The notes beneath the pieces were generated by a model. The model did no database searches, was not told where the DNA came from, and saw nothing but the letters and a program-made list of their open reading frames with translations. The position numbers and the translations under genes were made by a program. Shown piece after piece: positions 21,601 to 33,349 of a stretch of DNA of 64,000 nucleotides. The stretch is taken from assembly GCF_000350225.1 (NCBI RefSeq), contig NW_005179129.1:60629-124628 (forward strand), written 5' to 3'. Numbering within the stretch: the stretch's first letter is position 1; each line of letters starts with the position of its first letter. This DNA comes from Chondrus crispus (lineage: Eukaryota; Rhodophyta; Florideophyceae; Gigartinales; Gigartinaceae).

Positions 21601-24600
21601 TAATCGTCTGTATTAAATACCCACGGAGAGATCCAAATTTTCAGATCCAACCAAAACAGCATTTTTCGGTCCCAGTGTCCCAGTTGTCCGAGTCAGTCTC
21701 TGAGTGTCAGCATGTCCGAGTTCGATTCCTGGTGGGGGCTCTGTAGGCAGCAAGTTGACTGACTGAGCGAAATGCCACGTAAGACGGTGTGGCTTAGAGT
21801 AAGCTTTTCTTCTGTAAAGTGCGCAGATGTTGTTTTGTCATAGTTTCTGACGGCGTTACGAAATTTTCGAATTTCTACTGTAAGATCAACTGGAGGCAAC
21901 GTTTGATGCGCAGTTTACACCATTGCGAAAAGGTCGAAAACAAGCCGGTACGGTGTGGTCCGCTTTCTGTTTTAATCCTCAATTTCTGTTTTTTTATTTT
22001 TTTGGTTCTACAGTACCACCGCCGCCGCCGCCGCCCGCCCCCGTCTTGTCATCACACATCATCATCGTCGTCCCTTCTTCCATCTTTTCTTCCGACCGTC
22101 CCTTCCCCCGTCCCCCGTCTCTCCCGTCCCCCGCGCGTCCCCGGTCCAATCCCCCGGCAGAATCGCTCACCTCAGTGCGCTCTCCTTCCTCTCTTACCGC
22201 TTCCTCTCTCTCCTTCACATCTGCTCTGCTGCTTCCGAAGCTTCACCGCTCTATCTCCCACCGCCTCGCCTCCTAAACAAATCCAGCGCTTTTTCTCATT
22301 GTCACTCGAAACGCCCGTCGCATCACCGCAACATCGTCATGACTCCGATCGATCTCCCATCACCCTACCCGTCTACCCGCCTACCTCCCTCCCCCCCGTT
22401 TTCTGACCCCGTTCTGAAACCTATTTCAATTATCTCCTTTGCCTGCGTCTCCCCAACATCATCGTGGCGCCCGCACGCCGCGCAGTATAATCATGCGCAG
22501 TCCTGTCCTGTCGTTTTTCGAGATAACTCCTCAAGTGAGCAAGACTATGTGATTCAGGCACTGCCCATCCCGCCTATCCCCAACCCGCTCCTCCTCCTCC
22601 TCCTCCTCAACCCCCCTTCCCTCCCCTCCCATTTCGACCCCCTCCTCATCTCCTAATCCCCCTCCCGATCTCCGCAACCTGCTTCTACTTTCTAACTGTT
22701 CTGCTCCCCGCTCACAATCGTGTGCACCAGGATCAAATTTGTCTTCGAAAAATACGCGGGCATACGCGCCACGTCTCGTGAGCTTGCGTTTGGGAAGTGA
22801 AACGCCTGCGCTCTGCTCAAAACTGCTCCCGCGGTCATCGCACCGTTGTTTCTCCGCCGCCGCGCGAACGCGTCATTCGGAGCACGCTGTGAAGGGGATT
22901 CGTTGAATGAGGGGCAACTTCTCACATTTTTGTTATGAGCCATCAAGGGGTCTGGGTTGAGGGAAGTGGTCTTGAGGAATAGATGCTTCCGGGAACTATT
23001 TCTGACAAAAGTATGTGACTGATCGATCGTGGATGTTGCGTAGCGCTGCCAAGACAGTAATTGGTATCGATTTTGCGGTTCTTTTTTCTTGGACGTGGCT
23101 ACTCGGAGGAGTTGTCAGTTGAGAGGTCTTTGCTTTCAGCTCGTGTCGTCCGTTCTGTTCATATTGGAACAGATCCAGTAAAGCTGTTGATCAGAGTTTG
23201 CGAAGGTCGCAATTGCAACTCGTGCGAGGGAGGAGGGGCGGCAAGAATATTCTGTCCGGAACTTTCAAAGACGGAAAGTTGAAGAGGAGAGCGGACTTTG
23301 CAGGAGGAGGTGAAGAGTGAATCAGTGGAGCTGGTTCGCACAGCGAAGCGAAGAACAAGATGACGTCAGCGACGACGAGGGAGATGTTTGCCTTGTAGTG
23401 TAGGGTCTGCAGTAGAAGAAGTCAAGATCCAGTCTCCGATCGACCACGAAGCCGCACATGACTCATCCGACGAAAGCGGCAGCTCCAGTGCAGACGACGA
23501 TTAGGATTGGATCTCTAATCAAACCTTGTGTGCTCTCGCGTCGATCGGACAAGCATATATGTAATTGTACACCACTGGGGAAGCGGAAGACTGTGTGGCC
23601 TGAGAAGACGCCCTGCACTGTGTGGGGGACAGTTTGCCTTCTTTGGGCTCAGACATTGCATGCGACGTTGTGGTCTGGGACGAGCCGATCTGCAGGTGGC
23701 ATCAGCCTTATGCGCTTCGTAATGAATACGAAAGAAAGTGCGAACGTTTTTTTGGGGGGGGAGCCTCATCGTCAGGACGACAGTCGACAGTAGGGGAACC
23801 ATGAAAAGCTTCAGCTCGTGTTCTGTATGCATGCATCACCCGGCATTATGAAGCGCGAGTGCATGTTCTGACAACGAGGCGTACGCACTGTGCACAGCAG
23901 TTGCAGTATTCGTACCAGACGTTGGACAAGGAGGGGGGCTCGTTGACTGGACAGACACACGGACAGGGGGCGCATTGTTGGTATGAGTGCGGACGGAAGA
24001 CATGTGATATTTGCATCCGGGGACGAAGCTATGAGGATGAGGGGACGTGGATGGATGGGGGGATCACACTTCGTAGCAGATGAGCAGGGGGCTGGCAAGA
24101 GATCACGGATCGAATTCTGAAGACCGCAGGTAACGGGCACTGTATCATATACAGGACAAGCATTGCACATAACGCTACGCAAGGGAAGAGTTTGCGCGAG
24201 GCGAGAGGACGAGTCTGAGGCTGTCCTGGTTCAATTGGAGACTACAGTAGACTCAAGAGCTTCATGGTCCACTCCAAGCGCACTGGCCTCGCCGTAGAAG
24301 ATCTCGCCACTGCGTTGTGGAGGCGCAGCGCCGAGCCCGTCATTGCACTGGGTGTCAGGGGGCCCGCAAAGAGAGTTGTGGACGTTGAAGGCGTGTATAT
24401 ATATGAGGACCGATAAGCTTGTCAGGTTGGATGATTTGATCACAAGGGAACTGCCAGGAGGAGGGGGAGGGGTCACCGAGAAGGCGGGCTGGGTTGCGTT
24501 GGACGGAGAGCAAGTGGTGGGGGAGAATGGGCGATCAGGTGGAAGGGCGGCGCGGCGAAGAGGCTTTCGGAAGGGTACGTCCACTATCACTTGTTGTCTT

Positions 24601-24716
24601 CGCGATATTTTCCTGTCGGATGACCGCCGAACTGACATGTTCATCAAATGTAATTTTCGACAATTCGGCAGAATCCAAGCAGAGTTTGATGCTTTTGTGA
24701 AGACAGTTGAAATGTC
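21601..24716. other. Mostly non-coding; pyrimidine-rich tract and short relics
   Basis: 21690-21745 contains a tRNA-like GTTCGATTC box but no complete cloverleaf. 21980-22680 is strongly C/T rich with simple repeats (CCG near 22018-22035, CTC near 22587-22610) and no stable reading frame. 23170-23540 is a copy of a dispersed repeat listed separately. The rest shows no recognisable gene. Confidence 0.3.
23170..23540 (+). repeat. Dispersed acidic-coding repeat, copy 1
   Basis: Matches 32215-33020 over several blocks: GATCAGAGTTTGCGAAGGTC, the AAGTTGAAGAGGAGAGCGGACTT block, the GACGACGAGGGAGATG block, CACATGA-TCATCCGACGAAAGC and the GGATCTCTAAT block. Copy 1 lacks part of the downstream sequence. 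One frame encodes aspartate/serine-rich peptide, suggesting a relic of an acidic protein gene or a non-autonomous element. No termini defined. Confidence 0.5.
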
Positions 24717-25239
24717 ATGGCTGATGCAGAAATGGAGTCTGCAAGCGTTGACGCGGTTTTGCGGGACATTGGGACGATGAAAACGATTGATCCTGTTCTT
24801 GTTCTTGCGCAACTAGTGGTCCCAATTTGCAGCAGCATGGTTCACGAAAACGCACGAGCATCTGGGCGTACTGAAATACTGTATCACGCAACACGGCTGA
24901 TCTATGCCATATGCTATCAAGAAACACATTTCGGAATTGAGGCTTACTATGGCCAAATCCTAGCGCCGTTTCTAACGTGCCTACTCGGACGTCGGTTGGG
25001 GCGAGGGGATCATTGGCCTCTTCGCGATAACGCCGCTTTCGTGCTGGAAAAGGCATTCTAGATTGCATCCTGATCCAGTCTGTTGCGGGCGGACGGCAAA
25101 GACGCTCGTCGATGTTTTAACTGACAAGCATTCTCCGTTGGAAAGTATTTACGGAAGCATTCGGGGCTTGGCATCATTTGGACGAGATGTTTTCCAGCTG
25201 CAGTTTCTTCCGCATTTACCGGCCTTGCTGATTGGTTGA
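24717..25239 (+). pseudogene. TAF6-like (TFIID subunit 6) HEAT-domain remnant
   Basis: TAF6 is a TFIID/SAGA subunit with an N-terminal histone fold and a C-terminal HEAT domain. Here only HEAT-domain sequence is visible: YYGQILAPFLTCLLGRRLG, DHWPLRDNAAFVLEKAF, then after a shift near 25055-25060 the second frame gives LVDVLTDKHSPLESIYGSIR, GLASFGRDVFQLQFLP and stops at 25239. The order matches the TAF6 pattern ILPSVLTCLV--RL, DHW-LRD-AA, and K-PL---YGAI-GL-ALG. No histone fold was found upstream, so it is 5' truncated as well as frameshifted. Identification is by family pattern memory. Confidence 0.55.
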
Positions 25240-25429
25240 GAGAGGGCTGCCGGGGCAAATGACAACTTAGAGGGAGAGGACAAGGCCGTCGTGGACGAAA
25301 AGATATCTCTCGTCTGCCAAGCGATCGAGGAAACGGCGGACCTTGCAGATCGAGAAGAGAATGAAAGGAGAGCATCTGATGGACACGACTCTGTGATACT
25401 TTCACTATGCACACTTCCCGTTGTGCAGG

Positions 25430-26011
25430 TCAAGCTTTCCTTGCCGTGGTCTCTACGGAATCCACTAGTTCTGTTGGCCCCGCGCAAAACGAGACCCGTT
25501 TGTGGACATCCTCATCGTCCACGCCCATATCTTTTGTACACAGCGTGGCGCGAGAGAAATTAGTTTTGGAAGTTTGGTCAGGTACGTCTGAACTGGGGTG
25601 CAAGAAGGGTATGAAACGTGTGTAGTGACACAGCCCTGCCGTAGTGTTATGTGGAAACTTACCCAAAAAGCGGTTGCCGGCACCGTCAGTTGCCTTCCCA
25701 CTCATCTGCTCCACGATAAGTGCGAGCGGTGCAGCTTCGCACAAGACGTGCATATCATGACCGATGAAGAGACAAGCAGCAGCCATGGCGCCCTGGAAGT
25801 TGGCAATCATGCAGCCATTATCATATACGTTTCCCGAACGGGCGGAACAAAACGCGAGGGCGTGTTTTCCCAATGCCGGGTCCGTTCGAGACTGGTGGTA
25901 ATCCATGTAGAGGTTAAAGGAGGGCTTGTCAAAAGAGATAGGATGATTCGGCTGGAGAAAGTATTGGGTGGCGACCGGCTGAAGATAAAACTTGTACACA
26001 CCCGCATGCAT
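25430..26011 (-). CDS. Hypothetical ORF, 193 codons
   Basis: Longest frame in this interval. It has a phenylalanine/tyrosine-rich start (YKFYLQPVATQYFLQ), a possible hydrophobic segment in the middle (AMAAACLFIGHDMHVLC) and no recognisable motif. The opposite strand is also open for 145 codons over the same DNA, so coding status is doubtful. Nothing in the neighbourhood helps. It may be noise. Confidence 0.2.
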   Translation of the reverse strand: MHAGVYKFYLQPVATQYFLQPNHPISFDKPSFNLYMDYHQSRTDPALGKHALAFCSARSGNVYDNGCMIANFQGAMAAACLFIGHDMHVLCEAAPLALIVEQMSGKATDGAGNRFLGKFPHNTTAGLCHYTRFIPFLHPSSDVPDQTSKTNFSRATLCTKDMGVDDEDVHKRVSFCAGPTELVDSVETTARKA

Positions 26012-26749
26012 GGTTTATTACAGGGTGGTAGCTGATGAGTACAAGACAAAAACCCGCGGGAACCTGATGGTCGACTTGCTGCTGCAGATCCTTGAGCCTT
26101 CCTGGAAGATCCCCCCTACGTAACCCATCTTCGTTGCCGTGTTTTACCTTCTAAACTCACCCCCCCGCGCGGCACCGTCACCCTCTGCTCCACTGCAGCC
26201 CTGCCGTTATCTGCGTTCAGTGCGCTGAGGTACACACATATAAGACCGCCATCTACTTGACGCATCTCTGCCACTGATCCAGCTTCCCGCCCATGTTCAA
26301 TCTGAATTAGTCAGCAGCCCTTATGAAGGCAGAGTGAGGGGCTGCCGTCCCGTGTTGACTATCAGCTGAAGCCTCTTCCATGGTTGCAGCTCCCTTAAAA
26401 CCACCCTCGACTGAGTCATGCGTACTGCTTTGGTTGTATCTCAGTTAATGTTTTTCATTGAAAGTGTAAGGATCAAGCTCTTCAAAGGTCATTGGATTGG
26501 AAATTGGAACATGACTCATGTCCCGGTCTGGCGTGTCTTTTACGTTCTTGATAGTCGCACAGGCCATGTTCTCTTTATTTCGTCAGAAGAAATGGTGCCC
26601 ATACTATACCGCCAGACTTTGTCTCAGATTCGCTCATGTTATTGTCTACAACTACCAATACTTTGTAGATCCCAAGATCGATGTTCTTATATCGAAGAAC
26701 CTTGAACGAGAAAACATTCTAGACATCAGTCTGTCTGCAGCTTTCATGC

Positions 26750-27253
26750 TTAACCGCGTCCCTTTTGATGAAGGAGAGGGGGGCGAACTCTACGCCACTC
26801 TTGGAAAACGCTTTCCTCGATTGTTAGTCCGGCAACACAGATCGATCCTCTGTTTCGGCGTAAGTGTTGCCCCCCCTTTTTTTCAAGCCTAAATGCCAAA
26901 ACCACCTCCTCCGCAAGGGTTTGCTGCCTCGGAGTTCCATTCGTCCGCGATTTTCTGACGCCAGGCTTGGACATACCGGGAAATCCGACCTGAGTCTGAG
27001 TCTGAGTCTCAATGAAAATACTATCAAAAGCACCAGCACCACGACCGAACCCAACCACCTCACCATCCCAATAATCATCAATCCCCCCCAGTTGCCCGCT
27101 TATCTCTAAATAGGTTATGTAACTCGCATAGGGGTCGCCCTCATCGGTGTCAGAGACGGAGGCCAATTCCCCTGTGACCATTGGGACGGCAGCAGAATCT
27201 GTAGGATGCCCCAAAATCACTTCCAACTCAGCAGCGAACGTAACTTTCTTCAA
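26750..27253 (-). CDS. Hypothetical ORF, 167 codons
   Basis: Starts MKKVTFAAELEVIL and is acidic in its first third (SDTDEGDPYASY), then glycine-rich, then basic. An upstream minus-strand frame (27594-27250) overlaps its start in another phase and could be an earlier exon or a frame-shifted 5' part. No domain recognised. A purine/pyrimidine simple stretch (CTGAGT repeats near 26990-27010) lies inside it. Weakly supported. Confidence 0.2.
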   Translation of the reverse strand: MKKVTFAAELEVILGHPTDSAAVPMVTGELASVSDTDEGDPYASYITYLEISGQLGGIDDYWDGEVVGFGRGAGAFDSIFIETQTQTQVGFPGMSKPGVRKSRTNGTPRQQTLAEEVVLAFRLEKKGGQHLRRNRGSICVAGLTIEESVFQEWRRVRPPLLHQKGRG

Positions 27254-28254
27254 GTTTCCAATTTCTCAAAAAACAAAAGAGCCTGAGACGGTGAGCAAGA
27301 AGAAGATGGTGCGATCCGCGTGGTGTGGGTTTTTTGAGCACGCGACGGCAAGCTGGCCGACAGATATGAAGACCAAGCGTATTCAATAGCACTTTCTTCG
27401 TCGATGAGAACCGAGGGAGACGAAGTGCTTGGGCTGGAAGCAGTCCCCTGCGGGACGGAGGGTGCCTCGCATATGACGGATGCGCCACGTACCCTTCCGT
27501 CCGCGTCGGAGCCGATGGCAGCGGGGCTGCACCAATGTGTACAGAGCATCGCTGGACAGATTGGATCACAGGAATTGATGCCGCATCGCCTCAACGAGGT
27601 GCAGTTTCAAATTACTCACCCCTCACCCACGGAAACATCGGAGATGCCGTGTCACAAGGGATTTGGGGAGATTGCGGGGATTGGACACTACGGTCGTGAT
27701 ACGATAGAACTGATGAGGGGGTTTGCTACTTCTCTGCTGAGCGGAAGGCAGGGAGCGATTAGCGGATTAGGGTTGGAAGGAAGGAAAAGGCTTTAGTTGA
27801 TTTTTGTAATGTGGGATCATGCTGTCTTTGTCGTTCAATACTTTTTTTTCATGTTTCGGACTGTGCGATGACGCACGTAGTGTCAGTATGGTTCGAAGTG
27901 AAAGTGCAGTTGAAGCTTTCGTCCCGCTGCAGTACGATCGAGATGACAGGATCCACCTGAACGCCACCTACATAGAGCATTGCGACTGAGACATGTGCAA
28001 CCTATCATTCATGAGGCATGTACGCGGGCAGCGAGCAGGACGGAACGGCGAGTCACGAGGGAGGAAGGAGAGGGAGGCACAGCGACGGACCCTGGAGAAG
28101 AGCGTCATGGGCGACTCATAGGCTTGTTGGATTAAATGTTTGAAGGTCATGACAAGAGAGGATGCCTGATGTCAATATCACAGGAGTGATGGAAAACCCT
28201 GCATGAAGACGAGATGAACCATATAATACGACGAATCATGAGTCCAAGCGTCTC

Positions 28255-28640
28255 TCAGTGTTCCGTGGGGGAGGTTGTGACGGCTGGGTACGAAATATCG
28301 CGCATGAGGATTGCATCCTTCTCCGGATAGCGCGTACTGTGGCAATGGACGGCGAGGTCGCGCAGCGACCGAGAGTGGAGGGCGGGCGCAAGCAAGCTGA
28401 CCAGATCCGGGATGTCGGCAATTTGCAAGAGCGGACTGGCGAGCATACGAATCGCACTGTTGCGGATGGCATGAGAAACGCGGCAGTGATCCTCTGGACA
28501 AAGAACGAGAGGTGTTTCGAAGTACTCTATTGAAAAAAGAAGTCATCCCAGCGGTCGTTGTCGTCTTTTAAAGAGAAGTTCTCGTACCGGAACTGGCGCA
28601 TCCCGGTCATGGCGCTGGCGAAGAGGGGATAGAACTTGGC
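28255..28640 (-). pseudogene. Unidentified gene relic with protein-like frame
   Basis: On the minus strand one frame reads FRYENFSLKDDNDRWDDFFF; after a stop near 28530 the same region continues in other phases as protein-like sequence (ETPLVLCPEDHCRVSHAIRN, QIADIPDLVSLLAPALHSRS). The composition, with alternating helical leucines, suggests an alpha-solenoid host protein. I cannot name it. Frame breaks make it a probable pseudogene; alternatively introns could explain the phase changes. Confidence 0.2.
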
Positions 28641-28796
28641 GATATGAAGGGGCGTGGATTGCCGCTGCCGCCGATGCGCAATGGGAGCGAGGAGACGATG
28701 CGGGTCGGATTATGTTGGAGAGGGAAGTCGGGCCACAGTTTCGGGCCCAAGGGCGATTTTCTTCATGGCGGGCGGTTCTACTTGCGGCGCTTGACA

Positions 28797-29133
28797 GGCA
28801 CGACGGAGACGTGACACGATCTCCCTTGTTCTTCTTTTTACCGGTGGCGACGTCGTCGCCTCTGGAATGGAAGAGGAGGGGAGGACGAAGTGCGATACCT
28901 GTATCGTACGACAGAAAGGGTTACTTCACCGCAAAGATCGGGGTGAACACTGGCCGCTGCGGCGCGGGTATGACGGAGACATGACCCAATCTCCTGTGTT
29001 ATTCTTTTTACCGGTGGCCTCTGAAATGAAAAAAAGGCGGGAGGACATGGTGCGCTACCTGTATCTTACGACAGAAAGGATTAACGCACTGCAAAGATCG
29101 GGGTGAACAATGGCCGCTGCGGCGCGAGGGTTG
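28797..29133. repeat. Two tandem copies of a ~165-bp unit
   Basis: The segment starting at ACGACGGAGACGTGACACGATCTCC (first 20 bases: ACGACGGAGACGTGACACGA) is repeated about 165 bp downstream as ATGACGGAGACATGACCCAA. Both copies run through TTCTTTTTACCGGTGGC, ACGACAGAAAGG and GCAAAGATCGGGGTGAACA to TGGCCGCTGCGGCGCG. A simple tandem duplication with moderate divergence; no gene is evident in it. Confidence 0.65.
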
Positions 29134-29350
29134 GAGCACGAGCAAAGCAGGAAAACGTTCTGCGATTTTGGGAATGGGACATGAAATGGTCCTTACATAC
29201 GATCTCAATCCTGAGCAAGTTGCCGACAGGGGAGGGTCTCAGATGGCGTGGAATAATTGTGGTTTTGGTTTTACCTGCATAAATTGTTTTCGCGATTGTC
29301 TCACCGCCGCTTGTTCCCAGCTTACGGTCCAACCTTTTTTTGTCACCGCG

Positions 29351-29790
29351 TCGTGAACACCTCTTCTGTCATGCATTAACCCTCACAGACGCCCCCGTTC
29401 TTCCCAACTCCCTCCCTTCCTATTCTCAATCGGAAACTCTCTTCGAGTCAATACTGTAGTTTTATCGCCGTAATCCACCCTGCCTATCGCCTAACTCTCT
29501 CAATTGTGACATGCTGCGTCTTGAACACCTCCTCTGTCATGCATTAACCCTCACAGACGCCTCCCGCTCTCCCCAACTCCCCCCTTCCTATTCTCTTTCT
29601 TCGAGTCAGTACACTAGTTCTATCGCCGTCATCCACCCTGCCTATCGCTTAACTCTCTCAATTGTCATATGCCGCGTCGTGAACACCTCCTCTGTCATGC
29701 ACCAACCCTCACCGACGACCCCCGCTCTCCCCAACTCCCTCCCTTCCTATTCTCTATCGGAAACTCTCTTGGAGTCAGTACAATCGTTCT
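29351..29790. repeat. Three tandem copies of a ~160-bp C/T-rich unit
   Basis: Units begin near 29352, 29520 and 29678 with (G/T)TGAACACCTC(T/C)TCTGTCATGCA and contain CCCAACTCCC, CCTTCCTATTCTC, CGAGTCA-TAC, CACCCTGCCTATCGC and CTCTCTCAATTGT. The middle unit lacks a short block. A non-coding minisatellite-like array adjoining the tandem duplication at 28797-29133. Confidence 0.65.
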
Positions 29791-30003
29791 AAGGACGATG
29801 GAATGTGCAGCCGGCAGCAGGGGGATGGGAATTTCAGTGGTGCAATGTAACAGACAGGAAGTGGAGGAGGGCTGGGCTTAGACGGAGGGACGGGGGCGGA
29901 GGGAGCCGGAAAGAGGAGTCGGAAGGGTGTGAAATGTGCGAGACGAAGGGGCAAGCAAAACGTTTACGGGTGTCTGTCCCGACCTGCGGAAGGTCGGATG
30001 ACT

Positions 30004-31859
30004 CTATGCGAAGAGACCAGGAGCATCATCTTCGTTTTCGACTAGGTCTATCGTCTCCTCCGTATCATCATAGTTTGTTGTGACAGCGAGAGCTCTGATC
30101 AATGCCTTGGCAGTATCAAGGTAGTCGGTGTGGTCCAGGCCGATGTAGGTAGAACGGAGCTGGTCTACGGAGGTATTCATTCGCGTAGACAATGTATCCA
30201 GAAACGCTGCTTCATCCAGGTTGGGGAAGATTTTTTTCTCGCGATAACTATGCATCATCATTGTGCCATAGCTAGATCTCAGCATCATAACCGTCATGTC
30301 AGCGAGGGTGGGTTCTGACATGCGGAGGAACGCCTGAAATGTCTTTGTGACTTGTGGGGTAATCAGACTATATCCATTTTCGGTATGAATGAGTAGGGCT
30401 TTGTTGACAAGGTCGGACTCATCCTTTTCAGCATGGTCAATTATTGCAGGACGGACAGTGGTGCAATGAAATCGGACGTATTTGAGAACATATGAAGGAA
30501 AAAGAACAAACGGCATTCGCAAGGATCGGCTTGTCTTCTCCTTGACCGTGCTCATTTCAATGAAACCCTGCTCCTTCGCTCTTTGTGTCATGTCTGTCAA
30601 TTTGCTTGACGAAGGCAGTTGCAACTGCGTGTATACTTGGGGTCGTTGACCCCCGCCGGTCAACACAAGAAGGTTGATTAAATTCATGCGCCACTTATTT
30701 TTGGTCCTACTTTCCCGGAAAACCGTGGTGACGGCAGCCGTCACCCCGTGGTCAACTGTGTGAGTATCAAAAGAAGCGAGAATAGAATCCAATGCATGTC
30801 GGATTTTTTGCTTGCAACAAGAAAAATCCTGTGGCATGAAAATTGCGGCCGGCGCTATGCGATCGTCTTTGACGCGACGATCTGTAGCGCGTTGCCTTCC
30901 TAGCACTTTCTGAACATTGAAAATGGAACGGAGATGTATGCGGCTTCGTTCTGCTTCAGCAGCGTAGACAACGCTTCTTCCTTGAAAGTACAATTTCGCG
31001 TGCTCCGAATTTTTTTCAAGTGAAAAGCTTTTGTCATGGCGGTTGTACAGACAGCCCTGACGCGATAATGTGAGATGAGGAGATCTACTGTGTCCTTGTC
31101 GCATATTGCTTCGAACAGCTTCCCTAGCATCCATACCGATTTCACCTCCAAGACGTTACAAACCACACACAGTCGCAGCAGCTGCCCCGCCGCGATACAG
31201 AGCTGCTTGAAGGACCCATCGCTTCCTCCCCCCGAGATTATTGGCTCGTATTCAATACGGTATATCTCTCTGAGATCGCTATTATTATCTTCACAAACGG
31301 AAATCCCCTTACACGCAGCGCGTCCTTGTCCGATTACGCCATGATCTTTCAAGGTTGCTTCTTCGCAAGAGAAGTAATCGGGGTGGTCCCGCAACAGATT
31401 ATGGACGTTATGGCTCCAAGCCTCTTCCAATGAGAGGCCAGCAGTCACACGTATAGAGACCGCAGGACCCCCCACTCCCTGTTGACGTTGGGCAGATTTC
31501 GTACCAAAACGGCGTGTCGTGCGTCGTTGTATGATCTCGGCATGGTTCTTTCGAACCATGTCGAGATCAATGTTGGCCTTCGTAAATTGAGTTGGAGTCG
31601 CTTCACCACGGACATCGTCCATATCCATGTGTAATGACTGCCCGTTATATTTGGAAATATCGGTGAAGGAGGGAGGGGCGCACGGCGAAACTGTAGCTGA
31701 AAAACTTGGGGCTGTACGTGCTGGCGTGACTGGGGATACGAGTTTCCCCACAGCAGCATCTGTCTTCTTCTTGCTTTTCGTCTTGCTCTTTTTTGTCTTT
31801 TTGCGTTTGGAAGACTCTTTACCCAGGCCTGCACCGCGTTTTTTTGTCGTCGGATCCAT
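30004..31859 (-). pseudogene. Crypton-like tyrosine recombinase gene, copy B, frameshifted
   Basis: Homolog of the copy at 17390-19583 on the other strand. The first ATG is at 31859 (MDPTTKKRG); a lysine-rich nuclear-localisation-like tract follows. The middle domain contains DHPDYFSCEEATLKDHG and the recombinase part shows GGQRPQVY (catalytic arginine), LITPQVTKTF, MMLRSSYGTMM and STYIGLDH with a candidate tyrosine. The frame changes by one base at or just after a run of seven A about 31005-31012; copy A has the same A run but stays in frame there. The C-terminal tail is acidic. Copies A and B are clearly diverged, so this is an old family. Confidence 0.6.
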
Positions 31860-32214
31860 CGTGCGACGGAAAGCTGTAGAGGATTTAGGGAGCACAGGAG
31901 GAAAGGAAACGGGACTACGATTCGCATATATACAGGGAAATGGCAATACACACTTGAGAAGTATCGTGGCTCCACGTGAAAAAACCGCGGCAAATTCAAA
32001 TCAGAGTACAACAGTGTTGCGGGCCATGTGGGTATCCGTGTCTGTGTGCGTCGTCACGTGTTCGTTTTTGGGCCACTTCAGGATGTCGATTCTCTGATAA
32101 ATCTGTTCTGGTCTCGAATGAGGTTTTCGGACAACGCGGATGAAATTGACGGAGGAAATGAGTCGTCGGATGGGGAAGGTGAAAATGGGCAATCTGGGGA
32201 AGAAGTCGGGTGAA

Positions 32215-33020
32215 GCTGTCGATCAGAGTTTGCGAAGGTCGCAATTGCAAGTCGTACAGGGGGGGAGGGGGGGCAAAGGCATTCTGTCTGAAAAGTCGAA
32301 AGACGGAAGGTTGAAGAGGAGAGCGGACTGTGCAGGATGAGGTGGAGACTGAAGAAGTGAAGCTGGTCCGGACAGCTGATTCGGACAGCGTAGAAGAGGA
32401 CGACGTGAGCGACGACGAGGGAGATGATTGCAGTCGTGCAGGGGGAGGAGGGGGGGCAAGGGCATTCTGTCTGAAAAGTCGAAAGACGGAAGGTTGAAGA
32501 GGAGAGCGGACTTTGCAGGACGAGGTGGAGACGGAAGCAGTGAAGCTGCAGTGAAGCTGGTTCGGACAGCGTAGAGGAAGATGACGTGAGCGGCGAAGAG
32601 GGAGATGATTGCAGTGTAGTGTAGGGTCTTCAGTAGAATTCAAGAACCAGTCCCCGAAGCACGGCGAAGCCGCACATGATTCATCCGACGAAAGCGGCAG
32701 TTCTAGTGAAGACAAAAATGAGGATGCCGCAGCGAACTTGAAGATGTCATTGTCGCTATCAACAGCCGTCGCAAAGTACATTTACAAGAAAGATACGAAG
32801 AGATCTCAGGACGGAGGAAATGTCAGCGAAAAGGACGAGCCTGATGTCGAAGGCTGTAGTCCAGAAGAAGATAATAATTCTTTTCTCACCAAAGCGGAGG
32901 TGAAGGCATGCCGAAACCGTGAACAAGAACGAATTGGTGTTCCCGACAAGCGTACTTGACGAGATAACATGTTTAATCCTGAATGCCGGGAAAAATTGGA
33001 TCTCTAATAAAAAATTGTGT
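32215..33020 (+). repeat. Dispersed acidic-coding repeat, copy 2, with internal duplication
   Basis: Two imperfect internal copies (about 32225-32350 and 32430-32560) share GGGGGGCAA-GGCATTCTGT, a CTGAAAAGTCGAAAGACGGA block and GAGGAGAGCGGACT. The same blocks occur once at 23170-23540. Downstream a frame (32609-32959) encodes an acidic, serine-rich peptide (HDSSDESGSSSEDKNED) with a lysine-rich end. Likely a relic of a multi-copy gene or element. Neighbouring frames (32919-33212) continue acidic coding without a known domain. Confidence 0.5.
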
Positions 33021-33349
33021 GGCCGCCCTAGACGGCAACGTTTCGGAATTGGCCAGTGCAATATAAGCACTGGAGAATTGCAGAACGACGAGGACGACGA
33101 CAGTGTGATAGACGGCAATTTGGAGGATATTGAAACCGGACATGGTCATCGGGCGAAGGCACATCCAGTAGTTTTCAAACGAAACTGGAGAAGAAAGCAA
33201 CTCGGACGGTGACATTGATGATTTCGGTAGACGGAAAGTCCAGCAGAAAGAAGAGTTGAATACTGAATGAGATAGGCGAGACGGCTGCTCCGAGCGGGAA
33301 AAGAGAGACGTAGACAACGAATAAAGTGTTCCGTTGAACTGACATACAC

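Noticed and set aside
21690-21745. Possible tRNA gene (GTCCGAG and GTTCGATTC strings)
   Set aside because: The two box-like strings are only about 30 bases apart, the T-arm pairs imperfectly and no acceptor stem could be built.
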